64,000 nt of DNA from Photobacterium marinum (lineage in GTDB: Bacteria > Pseudomonadota > Gammaproteobacteria > Enterobacterales > Vibrionaceae): contig NZ_AMZO01000021.1 in NCBI RefSeq assembly GCF_000331515.1, positions 62,001 to 126,000 on the forward strand. The letters are read 5' to 3'. The notes below the pieces were generated by a model. The model was not told where the DNA came from. It did no database searches and saw only the letters and a program-made list of their open reading frames with translations. Below are positions 7,992-16,498 of this stretch, in pieces. Position 1 is the stretch's first letter; every line of letters begins with the position of its first letter. Both the position numbers and the translations under genes were made by a program.

Positions 7992-8624
7992 TTACTGATT
8001 CACCAGCTCTACCGCTTCTCTGACCAGTCGACCGATCTCTTCCCAGTCACCGGCATTAATGAGGGCTGGAGCCACCATCCATGTACCACCACAACAGGCA
8101 ACACGATCTGTCGCAAGATAAGCTCCGACATTGGACTTGCTGATACCGCCTGTCGGCATCATTTCAACATCTACGTAAGGAGCCAAAAGCGCCTTGATCA
8201 TATTGATACCGCCGGAAGCCTCAGCCGGGAAAAACTTAAGGAAGGTAAGTCCCAGTTCCATTGCCTGCTCAATCTGGCTTGGATTGTTCACTCCCGGAAC
8301 CATCGCAATTCCTTGCTGCTGACAATAACGCACAGTATTTGGATTAAGCCCTGGTGCCACAATAAACTCTGCACCGGCATCCTTTGCACGATCTACCTGT
8401 CCGGAATTCAACACGGTGCCGGCACCGATACACATATCCGGATAGGCTTCACGCATCTTGCGGATAGCTTCCTCTGCCGCTTCGGTCCTGAATGTGACTT
8501 CAGCCACAGGCAATCCATTCTCAACCAGTGTTTTCGCCAATGGCACCGCCTGCTCAACATCATCAATCTGAATAACAGGCACAACTTTGAATTTTTTTAA
8601 TTTTTCTAACAATGTTTGTGGCAT
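7992..8624 (-). CDS. eda: KDPG / 4-hydroxy-2-oxoglutarate aldolase
   Basis: 210 residues, full length for Eda. It has EVTFRTEAAEEAI, GAGTVLNSGQVD, the Schiff-base lysine block TFLKFFPAEASGG and MPTGGIS. The enzyme splits 2-keto-3-deoxy-6-phosphogluconate into pyruvate and glyceraldehyde 3-phosphate in the cytoplasm, the last step of Entner-Doudoroff and hexuronate catabolism. It begins 13 bp after kdgK, whose product is its substrate, so the two form an operon. A reading frame covers most of it on the other strand but is a shadow. Confidence 0.95.
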   Translation of the reverse strand: MPQTLLEKLKKFKVVPVIQIDDVEQAVPLAKTLVENGLPVAEVTFRTEAAEEAIRKMREAYPDMCIGAGTVLNSGQVDRAKDAGAEFIVAPGLNPNTVRYCQQQGIAMVPGVNNPSQIEQAMELGLTFLKFFPAEASGGINMIKALLAPYVDVEMMPTGGISKSNVGAYLATDRVACCGGTWMVAPALINAGDWEEIGRLVREAVELVNQ

Positions 8625-8637
8625 TGCCTTTTGTTCC

Positions 8638-9558
8638 TTACGTTAATGCTTTCATCGCTCCGGGAGGGATAATTGCTCCCGGATACTGGATAACAATAGA
8701 AGCCAATTGATGGCCCAATTCTGCTGCTGCACCTTCTGTACCGTCTGTCAGCCTTGCAGCCAGATAACCGGCAGCAAATGCATCTCCACAGGCACAAATA
8801 TCAACCACCCTTTCAGGTTGGTTTGCCGTTATCTGAAAACATTCAGGTTGCGCGCTTTGCAAACCAGAGTAGACTTTACAACCTGCTCTGCCCCGCTGTA
8901 TCACAACCTCATTACAGCCTGCCTGCTGATACAAAGAAGCAACATCGTGTTCCCCCCAGACCAGACTCTCATCCTCTTCGCTGCTAAGGACAATATCTGT
9001 ATAGGGTACAATCTGGGAGTACCAGTATTTCGCTTGCCTCGTTGTCCACAACTGAGGGCGAAAATTATTATTAAATATCAGTTTACCGCCGTTCGATTTA
9101 TGTTTCTCTAACAGAGTAATCAAAATTGCCTTTGACTCTTCCGCCAGTATTGCCAGACTGATTCCACTGATATAAAGCACATCAATTTTGTGTTGATCAA
9201 TCGCGCTTTCCAGCGGAGTATAGTCGACCGAAAAATAGAACTTTGCGGCACTGTCGTTGCGCCAGTAATGTATGTGGCGGTCACCGTTAGGCTCGGTCTC
9301 CACCAGATACAACCCCGGCAGTTTTTCGTCCAGCCGGCGAACCAGGCTAGTATCAATATTTTCCGCTTTCCACGATTCCAACATTTCGTGGCTAATATGA
9401 TCTATGCCTAACGCCGTTGCGTAACTGACTTCGATCCCCCGGTTTTGACCAAGTCGAGACAGATATAACGCAGTATTCAACGTATCGCCCCCAAAGGTGC
9501 GTTGCAACGGCAGACCGCTGAGCTCGATCATGCACTCACCAAAAAAAGCAACCTTCAC
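8638..9558 (-). CDS. kdgK: 2-keto-3-deoxygluconate kinase
   Basis: PfkB-family sugar kinase. It has the N-terminal GECMIEL, the FGGDTLNTALYLSRLG sugar-binding block and the catalytic CGDAFAAGYLAARL near the C-terminus. It phosphorylates KDG to KDPG for eda immediately downstream. I chose a GTG start at 9558 (VKVAFFGECM) because AGGGTGA lies at the right spacing before it; an ATG at 9576 adds six residues but has no visible ribosome-binding site. The usual GAGD anion hole reads ACGD here. Confidence 0.9.
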   Translation of the reverse strand: MKVAFFGECMIELSGLPLQRTFGGDTLNTALYLSRLGQNRGIEVSYATALGIDHISHEMLESWKAENIDTSLVRRLDEKLPGLYLVETEPNGDRHIHYWRNDSAAKFYFSVDYTPLESAIDQHKIDVLYISGISLAILAEESKAILITLLEKHKSNGGKLIFNNNFRPQLWTTRQAKYWYSQIVPYTDIVLSSEEDESLVWGEHDVASLYQQAGCNEVVIQRGRAGCKVYSGLQSAQPECFQITANQPERVVDICACGDAFAAGYLAARLTDGTEGAAAELGHQLASIVIQYPGAIIPPGAMKALT

Positions 9559-9686
9559 GCTGTCACCCTGAATCATTTCGTTTTATATAAAGCGTAATGG
9601 AAGGCGGAAGTCTTACAGCACAACAAAGGTCTGCATTTCGGCAACATTTAGAGAATTATTTTGCAGCCCTATGGCCAGTCTGAGTT

Positions 9687-10070
9687 TCAGCCCTCATAAA
9701 GCTCCAGAGGCAAACCGTCAGGATCTTGAAAGAAAGTGAATTTCCTTCCTGTATACTCATCAACCCGAATCGGCTCAACCACCACACCCTGTGTATGAAG
9801 GTATTCAACGAAAGCTTCAACCGACGAGACAGTAAATGCCAGATGCCTTAAGCCCTGAGCCTCCGGAAAACTAGGCCTTGGCGGCGGTGATGGAAATGAA
9901 AACAACTCAACCTGACTGCCATCAGGTAACTGCAAATCCAGCTTGAATGAATCTCTGGCTTCACGATAGTTTTCGGCGATGATCGCTAACCCCAGAATAT
10001 CGACGTAGAAGTGTTTCGACTTCTGATAGTCAGAACAAATAATCGCTGCGTGATGGATCCCTTTAAGCAT
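9687..10070 (-). CDS. gloA2: YaeR/GloA2-type VOC metalloprotein
   Basis: 127 residues of one vicinal-oxygen-chelate domain. Blocks shared with E. coli YaeR include HHAAIICSDYQKSKHFYVDILG, YREARDSFKLDL, PEAQGLRHLAFTV and FFQDPDGLPLELYEG. Metal ligand candidates are the N-terminal His, Glu after VEL, the His of LRHLAF and the C-terminal Glu. It is glyoxalase I-like, but the true substrate of YaeR homologs is not established as far as I know. It is monocistronic, with a terminator on its upstream side. Confidence 0.85.
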   Translation of the reverse strand: MLKGIHHAAIICSDYQKSKHFYVDILGLAIIAENYREARDSFKLDLQLPDGSQVELFSFPSPPPRPSFPEAQGLRHLAFTVSSVEAFVEYLHTQGVVVEPIRVDEYTGRKFTFFQDPDGLPLELYEG

Positions 10071-10144
10071 GTAATTTTCTTCTCTTTTTTAAGACTTCAC
10101 TTATCAAAGCCGCAATTTACCACAGCAACAACCAACCAAAAGAA

Positions 10145-10170
10145 AAAGGAAGCCGTCTCTGGCTTCCTTT
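10145..10170 (-). terminator. Strong terminator between gloA2 and a small broken ORF
   Basis: Arms 10145-10154 and 10161-10170 (AAAGGAAGCC with its complement) around a 6-nt loop; the minus strand continues with a T-run. Its orientation implies a transcript arriving from higher coordinates, which supports a minus-strand gene at 10195-10334. Confidence 0.8.
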
Positions 10171-10194
10171 CTAATCAGCGTCACAAAACGGGGA

Positions 10195-10334
10195 TTAACC
10201 ACCGTCTTTTTTACCCAATTCCGGTTGTGCGAGTGCATTCATCTCAGACTTGCCTGCCCCCCCCCCTTTTTCGTGCCCGGCATCAGCTCAAAATGAGAAG
10301 TAGAGGTCGTGAGCACTGTTTTTAATTTATCAAT
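10195..10334 (-). pseudogene. Small minus-strand ORF interrupted at a poly-G tract
   Basis: Two overlapping frames on the minus strand appear to form one short protein. The upstream frame reads DKLKTVLTTSTSHFELMPG then TKKGGG; the downstream frame reads AGKSEMNALAQPELGKKDGG and a stop at 10195. They meet at a run of ten G (C10 on the plus strand, 10257-10266). Eleven G, or a -1 ribosomal slip on G GGG GGG, would join them. No ATG opens the upstream frame; an ATT at 10334 follows a GGTGA, and a GTG lies at 10316. It could be decaying, phase-variable, frameshifted by design, or a sequencing error. Family unknown. Confidence 0.45.
10257..10266. repeat. C10 homopolymer tract
   Basis: Ten consecutive C on the plus strand (G on the minus), the longest G/C run noticed in the window, placed exactly where a small minus-strand ORF changes frame. 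Confidence 0.9.
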
Positions 10335-10563
10335 CGGCTTTTTGTCACCACTGGTTTAAATTCAAATAAAAAGAAGGCATTAGGCAGGTACGAGAAACAG
10401 TTCAAAAATGATACGGCTTAGGACGACGGCAGAACCACTGATAAGAATAAAAATAATGTTATTACAGAAAATAATGAAATTTATCTCTAGAAAACTATTT
10501 ACAACCAACTAAATTGCTTATATGTTGACTGTGTTGCCAATACAAATTACTAAAGTTTTACTT

Positions 10564-10674
10564 ATGCAAACTTATACAGACTCACAATTTGCTACTTTGC
10601 CTGAAGTGCTCACGAGTGCTGTATCGCGCGCAACAAACATTATTATCGCCATTATTCTAGTGATTATTAACTAG
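10564..10674 (+). CDS. Probable branched-chain amino acid leader peptide of brnQ
   Basis: 36-codon ORF starting at ATG 10564 whose last residues are NIIIAIILVIIN before the TAG at 10672: seven Ile plus Leu and Val among the final twelve codons. It ends 111 bp before brnQ, a branched-chain amino acid transporter, and its stop codon overlaps the first arm of a set of competing hairpins. This is the layout of a leader peptide that senses charged tRNA-Ile/Leu/Val. No good Shine-Dalgarno is seen, and a candidate -35/-10 at 10525-10553 would give a very short leader. A tiny membrane protein is the main alternative. Confidence 0.65.
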   Translation: MQTYTDSQFATLPEVLTSAVSRATNIIIAIILVIIN

Positions 10675-10746
10675 GCTGGCGGTATTACTTCCGTCAGCCA
10701 GGCTGACGGAGGATACGCTTTCCCTTCATCTTTCTTCTCTTCAGCC
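10674..10746 (+). promoter_or_regulatory. Mutually exclusive hairpins, probable brnQ attenuator
   Basis: Segment 1 (10674-10682, GGCTGGCGG) pairs with segment 2 (10691-10699, CCGTCAGCC) with one G-U; segment 2 pairs perfectly with segment 3 (10701-10709, GGCTGACGG); segment 3 can also pair with TCAGCC at 10741-10746. A ribosome stalled on the Ile codons would mask segment 1 and switch the fold. There is no classic U-tract after the last hairpin, so control could be Rho-dependent or translational. Confidence 0.55.
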
Positions 10747-10785
10747 TAACTGACGGTCCCGAAAATAACAGACAGGACATGTGCA

Positions 10786-12087
10786 GTGAAAAAACAAGAT
10801 TTATTTGCCACTGGCTTAATGACATTCGCGCTCTTTCTTGGAGCTGGTAATCTGATCTTTCCACCTTCTTTGGGACTGGAAGCAGGAACCAATTTATTTC
10901 CGGCAATGGCTGGGTTTCTGATCACCGCAGTAGGTCTGCCGACATTCACGCTGATCGTATTAGGCCGAATCAGCAGCAGCCAAAATCTGACTCGTCCGCT
11001 GCCAAACTGGATGGGAAGCACTTTCTGGGTATTGCTGTTTACCGCTATCGGCCCGGCATTTGGTATGCCTCGCGCAGTTACTGTTGCTTACGAAATGGGC
11101 GTGAAGCCTTTTGCAAGCAGCGATCACCTGATGCTGTTTTCCATTGCGTTTTCGGCTGTCACTCTGCTGCTGGCATTTAAACCGGGCCGTCTGGTCGATT
11201 ACATCGGCAAAATAATGACACCAATGCTTATCCTGATGCTGCTTGCTCTGGCTTGTGCCGCTATCTTCTCACCACTGGGCATGCCACAGGCACCAACGGC
11301 AGATTATCAAAGCAATGCGATGACAAATGGCCTGATCCAAGGCTACATGACCATGGATGCAATCGCCGCAGTTGGCTTTGGCTGGGTAATCATCCAGGCA
11401 ATCGGAAGCAAAGGCGTCACAGAACCAAAAGATGTAGCGAATACTTCATTTAAAGTTGCAGTTATCTATGCCGTACTGATGTCAGGTTGTTACCTTGCGA
11501 TGGGTTATGTCGGTGCAACATCAACGCCAGTTGCGGCCAATGCAGCTAACGGTGGTGAAATCCTGACGCGTTATGTTGCCGGTGAGTTTGGTGCTTACGG
11601 CCAATGGTTGCTTGCCGCCATCATCGTTATGGCTTGTCTGACAACAACAGTCGGCCTGACAAATGCGTGTGCCGAGTACTACAAGCAAAGCTTCAGTGCC
11701 CCATTTTCAATGACGGCAACTATCGTAGTGGTTCTGACTGGTGTTATCGCTAACTTTGGCCTTGAGCAGATCTTGAAAGTCAGCCTTCCGGCGATCCTGG
11801 TTCTGTGCCCAGTTGCGATTGCCCTTGTACTGGCAGCCTTTGTGTTCCCGGCTAAACGCTCGTTATCTTTTACCTTTGTTGCTATGGTCGTCACAGCTTT
11901 TGTTTTCGGTGGAATTGACGCACTAAGCATCCTGGGCCAGATGCCAGAAAGCATGAGCGCAACCCTGGAGCAGTCTCTGCCTCTTTATAATGCCCATGCC
12001 AGCTGGTTCCTGCCTTGCGTTATTGTTCTGGCACTAAGCCGACTGCAAAGCGTTAAGTCTGCACTACAAGCAAAAATGGCTAACTGA
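10786..12087 (+). CDS. brnQ: Branched-chain amino acid:cation symporter BrnQ (LIVCS family)
   Basis: 433 residues with about twelve hydrophobic segments. The N-terminal block LFLGAGNLIFPPSLGLEAG and ARAVTVAYE-like GMPRAVTVAYEMGV are characteristic of the LIVCS family, which imports Ile, Leu and Val with Na+ or H+ across the inner membrane. The start is GTG at 10786 with AGGA upstream. The Ile-rich leader peptide and hairpins directly upstream imply regulation by branched-chain aminoacyl-tRNA. A strong terminator follows. Confidence 0.93.
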   Translation: MKKQDLFATGLMTFALFLGAGNLIFPPSLGLEAGTNLFPAMAGFLITAVGLPTFTLIVLGRISSSQNLTRPLPNWMGSTFWVLLFTAIGPAFGMPRAVTVAYEMGVKPFASSDHLMLFSIAFSAVTLLLAFKPGRLVDYIGKIMTPMLILMLLALACAAIFSPLGMPQAPTADYQSNAMTNGLIQGYMTMDAIAAVGFGWVIIQAIGSKGVTEPKDVANTSFKVAVIYAVLMSGCYLAMGYVGATSTPVAANAANGGEILTRYVAGEFGAYGQWLLAAIIVMACLTTTVGLTNACAEYYKQSFSAPFSMTATIVVVLTGVIANFGLEQILKVSLPAILVLCPVAIALVLAAFVFPAKRSLSFTFVAMVVTAFVFGGIDALSILGQMPESMSATLEQSLPLYNAHASWFLPCVIVLALSRLQSVKSALQAKMAN

Positions 12088-12108
12088 TTTAATTCACTAC
12101 TATAAGTA

Positions 12109-12147
12109 AAAAAGCCGCAGCCTCTTTCTAAGAGGCTGCGGCTTTTT
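12109..12147. terminator. Bidirectional terminator between brnQ and the response-regulator gene
   Basis: 15-bp perfect arms at 12111-12125 and 12131-12145 around a 5-nt loop, with A-run before and T-run after, so it can work on both convergent transcripts. Confidence 0.92.
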
Positions 12148-12169
12148 GTTGTCTTCGACAGTAACAGAT

Positions 12170-13834
12170 TCAGACCATCGCCGGTGCTTTTGCCATTTTT
12201 TCAACTCTGGCCAGCGCTACTCGATATAGCTCTTTTGCCCTTTCCAGCTGATCGCCGTCAGGACGTGTATCATTTTGAAAAACCCAGTTGCAGGACGAAA
12301 TAATTTCCTTAATTTCACTGGCTTTTAAAAAAGAAGGGGTTGCTAGCGCAGTCAGTTCCAGGATCAAAAAGCACAATTTGTAATGGTAAGGCACCATATG
12401 AAAAGCACGATACGCGTATTCAATTGCTTCTCTGGCCTGATTATTACTTCGTAGTTCAAACGCTTTTTCTACCAGCGCACTCCCCTCTTTCAACCTGTGG
12501 TTAATCTCGGCATGACACGCTTCCATCAACTTAACCTGGGACTGAATCAAAATAGCATCATCAGCTCTGGCACATAGCTTTCTGGCCGTTTGCATCGTCT
12601 GCTCATATTTGTCCGGCATTCCACAAAAACCATAAAGGCGGGCAACATTCAGTGCTGTGTAATAATCATCAACAGGCTTTTTCTGCAGGTCTATACGGTT
12701 CACGATACTGAAGCAGTCTTCAATTTCACCATGAAGGCACGCTAGTATCGCGACGCTGGTCAAGCCGCTAACTTCACTTTCATATCTCTCTTTTTCGGTT
12801 TCTATATTACTGTTGTGTTCATGCAGATTGTGCCTGGCTTCTTTGAGCAAATCCGTATGTTCATCATTATTACTGGTATAGAGACTGGCCAGCATCAGAG
12901 ATACGGCTACATTACCGGCAGCGCCACTACTGTAGCGGTTAGTGCCAGTTACTTTAGCCGTAAACCGCTGATAGCCAATCGCCGCTTTTTCATGCTGCTG
13001 TAATGCCGCATATAAGTTGGCAATAATCAGCTCACGCATAGGATTAGCTGAATTCACTTTATGCAAAAGCTTAAACTGCTCTAATGCTTCAGGGATGCGG
13101 TCACCTTCGATAAGACAACCCGCCAGATGTTTCCTGGCTAATGGTTGTTTCGGGTGTTTTGCCAGGATCTCTTCGAAAACCGCCTCAGCCTCTTTGAGCT
13201 TTCCGAGGCCTTTTAATGCCTGACCAAACCCAATTCTCGGCCATAAGTGATCATTGTTTTTACAGGCTTCTTCATAAAACTGCCGGGCTTCCTCATGCTG
13301 CTCAGAACGCAACAGACAGTCACCGTTAATCCGGTCGATATAACCTTTATATTTCGGCAGTTCATCCCTGTAACGCTTACACAAACCAATTGCAGTTCGA
13401 TAGTCTTTGTTATCAAGGGCCAATAGCAGGGGGTAAAGCGCAGATTTTCGCCTTGTTACCATCTCAATACGTTCAATGAAAATGGCTGCACTGAAGGGCT
13501 TTATGAGGTAATCGTCAGGTTCCAACTCAATAAAGTGAGAAACCACCTGCTGAGTGTTATCCCCGGTAACACAAATGAACACACCATCACTGGGGAGCAA
13601 TTTCCGCTGGATCACTTCATCGAAAATCAGCCCACCATCAATATGATGACGCATGTTGTAGTCACAAATGACGATATCGTAACTATGATTCGCCAGAAGA
13701 CGGATGGCCTTCATGCTGTCCATGGTACTATCAATATTATCATTTGAAATACCTGACATATTGAGCATCGACCGCATCAATGAAATTGCGGTATTGCAGT
13801 CATCAATCAGCAAAAACTTCTTTCCAGATAGCAT
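12170..13834 (-). CDS. Response regulator receiver with TPR-repeat C-terminal region
   Basis: 554 residues from the ATG at 13834, chosen because AAGGGGGG lies five bases upstream; an ATG at 13876 would add 14 residues. Residues 5-120 form a CheY-like receiver with acidic D11/D12, phospho-acceptor D58 in VICDYNM, T90 and K112 in LIKPFSA. The rest is helical TPR-like, for example ARQFYEEACKNNDHLWPRIGFG and KEAEAVFEEILAKHPKQPLA. There is no DNA-binding or enzymatic output, so it probably acts by protein contact. No histidine kinase is nearby. Partner and process are unknown. Confidence 0.85.
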   Translation of the reverse strand: MLSGKKFLLIDDCNTAISLMRSMLNMSGISNDNIDSTMDSMKAIRLLANHSYDIVICDYNMRHHIDGGLIFDEVIQRKLLPSDGVFICVTGDNTQQVVSHFIELEPDDYLIKPFSAAIFIERIEMVTRRKSALYPLLLALDNKDYRTAIGLCKRYRDELPKYKGYIDRINGDCLLRSEQHEEARQFYEEACKNNDHLWPRIGFGQALKGLGKLKEAEAVFEEILAKHPKQPLARKHLAGCLIEGDRIPEALEQFKLLHKVNSANPMRELIIANLYAALQQHEKAAIGYQRFTAKVTGTNRYSSGAAGNVAVSLMLASLYTSNNDEHTDLLKEARHNLHEHNSNIETEKERYESEVSGLTSVAILACLHGEIEDCFSIVNRIDLQKKPVDDYYTALNVARLYGFCGMPDKYEQTMQTARKLCARADDAILIQSQVKLMEACHAEINHRLKEGSALVEKAFELRSNNQAREAIEYAYRAFHMVPYHYKLCFLILELTALATPSFLKASEIKEIISSCNWVFQNDTRPDGDQLERAKELYRVALARVEKMAKAPAMV

Positions 13835-14060
13835 CTTTGCCCCCCTTAATGGCTCATCAAGGCACAACCGTTCCATGTTGTAGTTATTGTATTGCCTTAT
13901 ATTTCAGAATAGTAAAAAGCCAATGATTAACAATAAGATATGATAAATACATCTTTATTAGGCTTGGCTTTAGCTGATGAAAACGGCCTCCTTTCTCTGT
14001 AAAATCAACAGCCTGAAATAAACAACAAGGCTCATATCAAATTTACCCTGACACAAACAA

Positions 14061-14088
14061 AAAAAGATGAGCCAGGGCTCATCTTTTT
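14061..14088. terminator. Bidirectional terminator downstream of the glutaredoxin gene
   Basis: 13-bp perfect arms at 14061-14073 and 14076-14088 with a 2-nt loop, flanked by A and T runs. The 270-bp gap to the response-regulator gene holds nothing else recognised. Confidence 0.88.
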
Positions 14089-14146
14089 ATCTCTTCAACT
14101 CGAGTGAAATCACACTTTAAGCAAATTATATAGTTGCAAAGGCTTC

Positions 14147-14455
14147 TTATAACTCAAAGTCGCTGAATTCAGAATCATCGACCTGACGCTCCAGAAACGC
14201 AACCAAATCGTCATGGCCACCAATATACTGACCGTCCAGGAAAATCTGCGGTACAGTACGAACAGTATTGCCTGTCACTTGCTCAATGAAATCTACCATG
14301 GTGGTTTTCGGTAGATCTTTGCCCAGCACTAACGTGGTGTACTCTGTACCACGATCATCAAGGATCTTCTTCGCTTTCACACAGAAAGGACAATGAGGTT
14401 GAGTGATCACCAGGTTTTTGTAGCCAGAAAGCTGTTCGATGGTCATGTCAGACAT
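14147..14455 (-). CDS. Glutaredoxin with CPFC active site
   Basis: 102 residues with the thioredoxin-fold landmarks of a dithiol glutaredoxin: C22-P-F-C25, the cis-Pro loop RTVPQIFLDG and the glutathione-binding IGGHDDL. It would reduce disulfides or glutathionylated proteins with glutathione. The active site is CPFC rather than the usual CPYC, and the tail (DDSEFSDFEL) is acidic. It stands alone between terminator and the AmmeMemoRadiSam gene. Not clearly GrxA or GrxC, so no symbol is given. Confidence 0.88.
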   Translation of the reverse strand: MSDMTIEQLSGYKNLVITQPHCPFCVKAKKILDDRGTEYTTLVLGKDLPKTTMVDFIEQVTGNTVRTVPQIFLDGQYIGGHDDLVAFLERQVDDSEFSDFEL

Positions 14456-14559
14456 AAAATTCCATTCACTTAATCAGGTTCAAATCCTCGCTAAGATAAT
14501 GGAAAGCGCTACTGCAATACAAGCCCCCAAGCAGGATACTCAAATCTGGCGATGGAAGA

Positions 14560-15639
14560 TTAAGCAATCCTGACCGGAATTCTTTTGCGACCAAAGCCAA
14601 CTTTGCTGGCATTAAAACGCCCGGCTATCTGATAGCCACAATGCATGCAAGCTCCGTCATCAGTAAGGAATCGCTCTCCCAACTGATACCAGTCTCGGGA
14701 CAGCACTTTTTTGTGGCAAGACGGACAGTATGTACTATCTCCGCTTTCATCAAAAATATTGCCAACATAGGCATAGTTCAGCCCGTTTTTCAGTGCTATA
14801 TCCCTGGCTCTTTTAACTGTTTCGGGCGGTGTTCGTGGCTTATCCAGCATTTTGAAGTCTGGGTGGAAGGCACTAAAGTGAATAGGTACATCCGGACCAA
14901 GATTGTCATAAACCCAACGAGTCAGTTCATCCAGCTCTGCATTACTGTCATTCTCATCTGGAATTAACAAAGTCGTGATTTCAAACCAGACATCCGTTTC
15001 ATGTTTTAAATAAAGCAAGGTATCCAGCACCGGCGCTAAATGGCCGCTGCAAATCTTATGGTAGAAACGTTCAGTAAACGCCTTTAAGTCGACATTGGCA
15101 GCGTCCATATGACGGAAAAACTCGACTCTTGGTTTATCGCATATATATCCGGCAGTTACAGCCACACTGTTGATACCAAGTTCATGACAAGCCTGAGCCG
15201 TATCAACTGCGTATTCCATAAATATCACAGGGTCGTTATAAGTAAACGCAATACTCTCGCAACCATACCGCTGCGCAGAACTGGCTATCTGCTGTGGCAA
15301 CGCCACCTCACCTAAGGTGTCTATTTCACGGGATTTACTGATGCTCCAGTTCTGGCAAAACTTACAGCTCAGGTTGCACCCTGCAGTACCAAATGAAAGC
15401 ACCGAGCTCCCCGGATAGAAGTGGTTAAGTGGCTTTTTCTCAATAGGATCAATGCAGAAACCACTTGAGCGGCCGTAACTTGTCAGCACAATTTCCCCGT
15501 CAAGTGCCTGACGAATAAAGCAAGCCCCGCGCTTACCTTCTCGCAAACGGCAGTGCCGAGGGCAGAGATCACATATTACCCTACCATCCTCAAGACGATG
15601 CCAGTATTCCGTTTTAAACACACTTGGAGGCTGCTGCAT
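14560..15639 (-). CDS. amrS: AmmeMemoRadiSam system radical SAM enzyme
   Basis: 359 residues. The radical SAM cluster motif GCNLSCKFC gives C88, C92 and C95. Extra cysteines sit at the N-terminus (CDLCPRHC, residues 23-30) and in C-terminal pairs CPSC and CMHC, as in the family that co-occurs with Memo- and AMMECR1-like proteins. The reaction is not established. It is divergent from the Memo and AMMECR1 genes with 70 bp between, so all three are probably co-regulated from one shared promoter region. Confidence 0.9.
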   Translation of the reverse strand: MQQPPSVFKTEYWHRLEDGRVICDLCPRHCRLREGKRGACFIRQALDGEIVLTSYGRSSGFCIDPIEKKPLNHFYPGSSVLSFGTAGCNLSCKFCQNWSISKSREIDTLGEVALPQQIASSAQRYGCESIAFTYNDPVIFMEYAVDTAQACHELGINSVAVTAGYICDKPRVEFFRHMDAANVDLKAFTERFYHKICSGHLAPVLDTLLYLKHETDVWFEITTLLIPDENDSNAELDELTRWVYDNLGPDVPIHFSAFHPDFKMLDKPRTPPETVKRARDIALKNGLNYAYVGNIFDESGDSTYCPSCHKKVLSRDWYQLGERFLTDDGACMHCGYQIAGRFNASKVGFGRKRIPVRIA

Positions 15640-15667
15640 AAAACGTCTCGCCCGGTTAATTAATACC

Positions 15668-15684
15668 TATACTAACTATAGTAT
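15668..15684. promoter_or_regulatory. Palindrome in the divergent AmmeMemoRadiSam promoter region
   Basis: ATACTA-N4-TAGTAT at 15669-15684. The plus-strand TATACT and minus-strand TATAGT could each be a -10 element, so the palindrome may be overlapping divergent promoters, an operator, or both. Confidence 0.4.
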
Positions 15685-15709
15685 TGTCAGAAATAAGCGT
15701 GTGATTTCT

Positions 15710-16498
15710 ATGAACATTCGTCCACCAGCTGTCGCGGGAAGCTTTTATGATAAGTCCCCGGAATTCTTGCAATCTCAACTTGATAACTGGCTAAACCCAG
15801 CAGCAGAATCACCGGGAAAAATTCGCGCATTGATAGTTCCGCACGCCGGCTATATCTATTCGGGGGAAATAGCCTCCCGTGCCTATAGTTACCTTAAACA
15901 ACAAGCTGACAGGATCAAACGTGTCATTCTAATTGGTCCCAGCCACCGCTATTTTTTCCAAGGGTGTGCCCTGCCCGGCGTTGATTATTTCGCCACGCCA
16001 TTAGGGCAGATTCCTATCGATACACAAAGTGTTGAAATACTCCGTAAAATAGATGATATTGAAGTTTCAGATCAGGCACATGCTTTTGAACACTGCCTGG
16101 AAGTTCAGCTCCCTTTTTTGCAGCGCTGTTTAAACGAATTTACTCTGCTACCTATTCTGACCAGTGACGTATCACCGAAAACTGTCGCCAGAATCATTAA
16201 TTCAGTGTGGCAAGATGAAAACACCCTGCTTGTTATCAGCAGTGATCTCAGCCATTACCACTCTTACACCGAAGCTCAGACTTTGGATCAACAAACCTGC
16301 TCTTTAATAGAACACTTTGAACCGACCCTGAAACCTGAGCAAGCATGCGGCTCAACCGGTATCAATACATTGCTTCTGCTTGCCAAAGAAAGGGATTACC
16401 AATTGAAACGTGTAGAACAGAAAAACTCCGGAGATACAGCCGGAGATAAGGAGAGAGTTGTCGGATATGTCAGTTACCTCATCTCAGAACCTGAATAA
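15710..16498 (+). CDS. amrB: AmmeMemoRadiSam system protein B (Memo-like)
   Basis: 262 residues from ATG 15710 (MNIRPPAVAGSFYD, the typical family opening); GTG at 15701 is an alternative. The Memo fold resembles extradiol dioxygenases; visible blocks are VPHAGYIYSGEIASRAYS, ILIGPSHRYFFQG, EHCLEVQLPFLQ and SSDLSHYHSYTEA, which carry the conserved His residues. No substrate is known for bacterial members. It overlaps the AMMECR1 gene by about 30 bp and is divergent from the radical SAM gene. Confidence 0.9.
   Translation: MNIRPPAVAGSFYDKSPEFLQSQLDNWLNPAAESPGKIRALIVPHAGYIYSGEIASRAYSYLKQQADRIKRVILIGPSHRYFFQGCALPGVDYFATPLGQIPIDTQSVEILRKIDDIEVSDQAHAFEHCLEVQLPFLQRCLNEFTLLPILTSDVSPKTVARIINSVWQDENTLLVISSDLSHYHSYTEAQTLDQQTCSLIEHFEPTLKPEQACGSTGINTLLLLAKERDYQLKRVEQKNSGDTAGDKERVVGYVSYLISEPE

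Noticed and set aside
7902-8600. 232-codon plus-strand reading frame
   Set aside because: It lies opposite eda, has no family resemblance, and the eda frame has full motif support; it is a shadow.
10011-10325. 104-codon plus-strand frame crossing the C10 tract
   Set aside because: It overlaps gloA2 on the other strand, lacks a start signal and crosses a bidirectional terminator.
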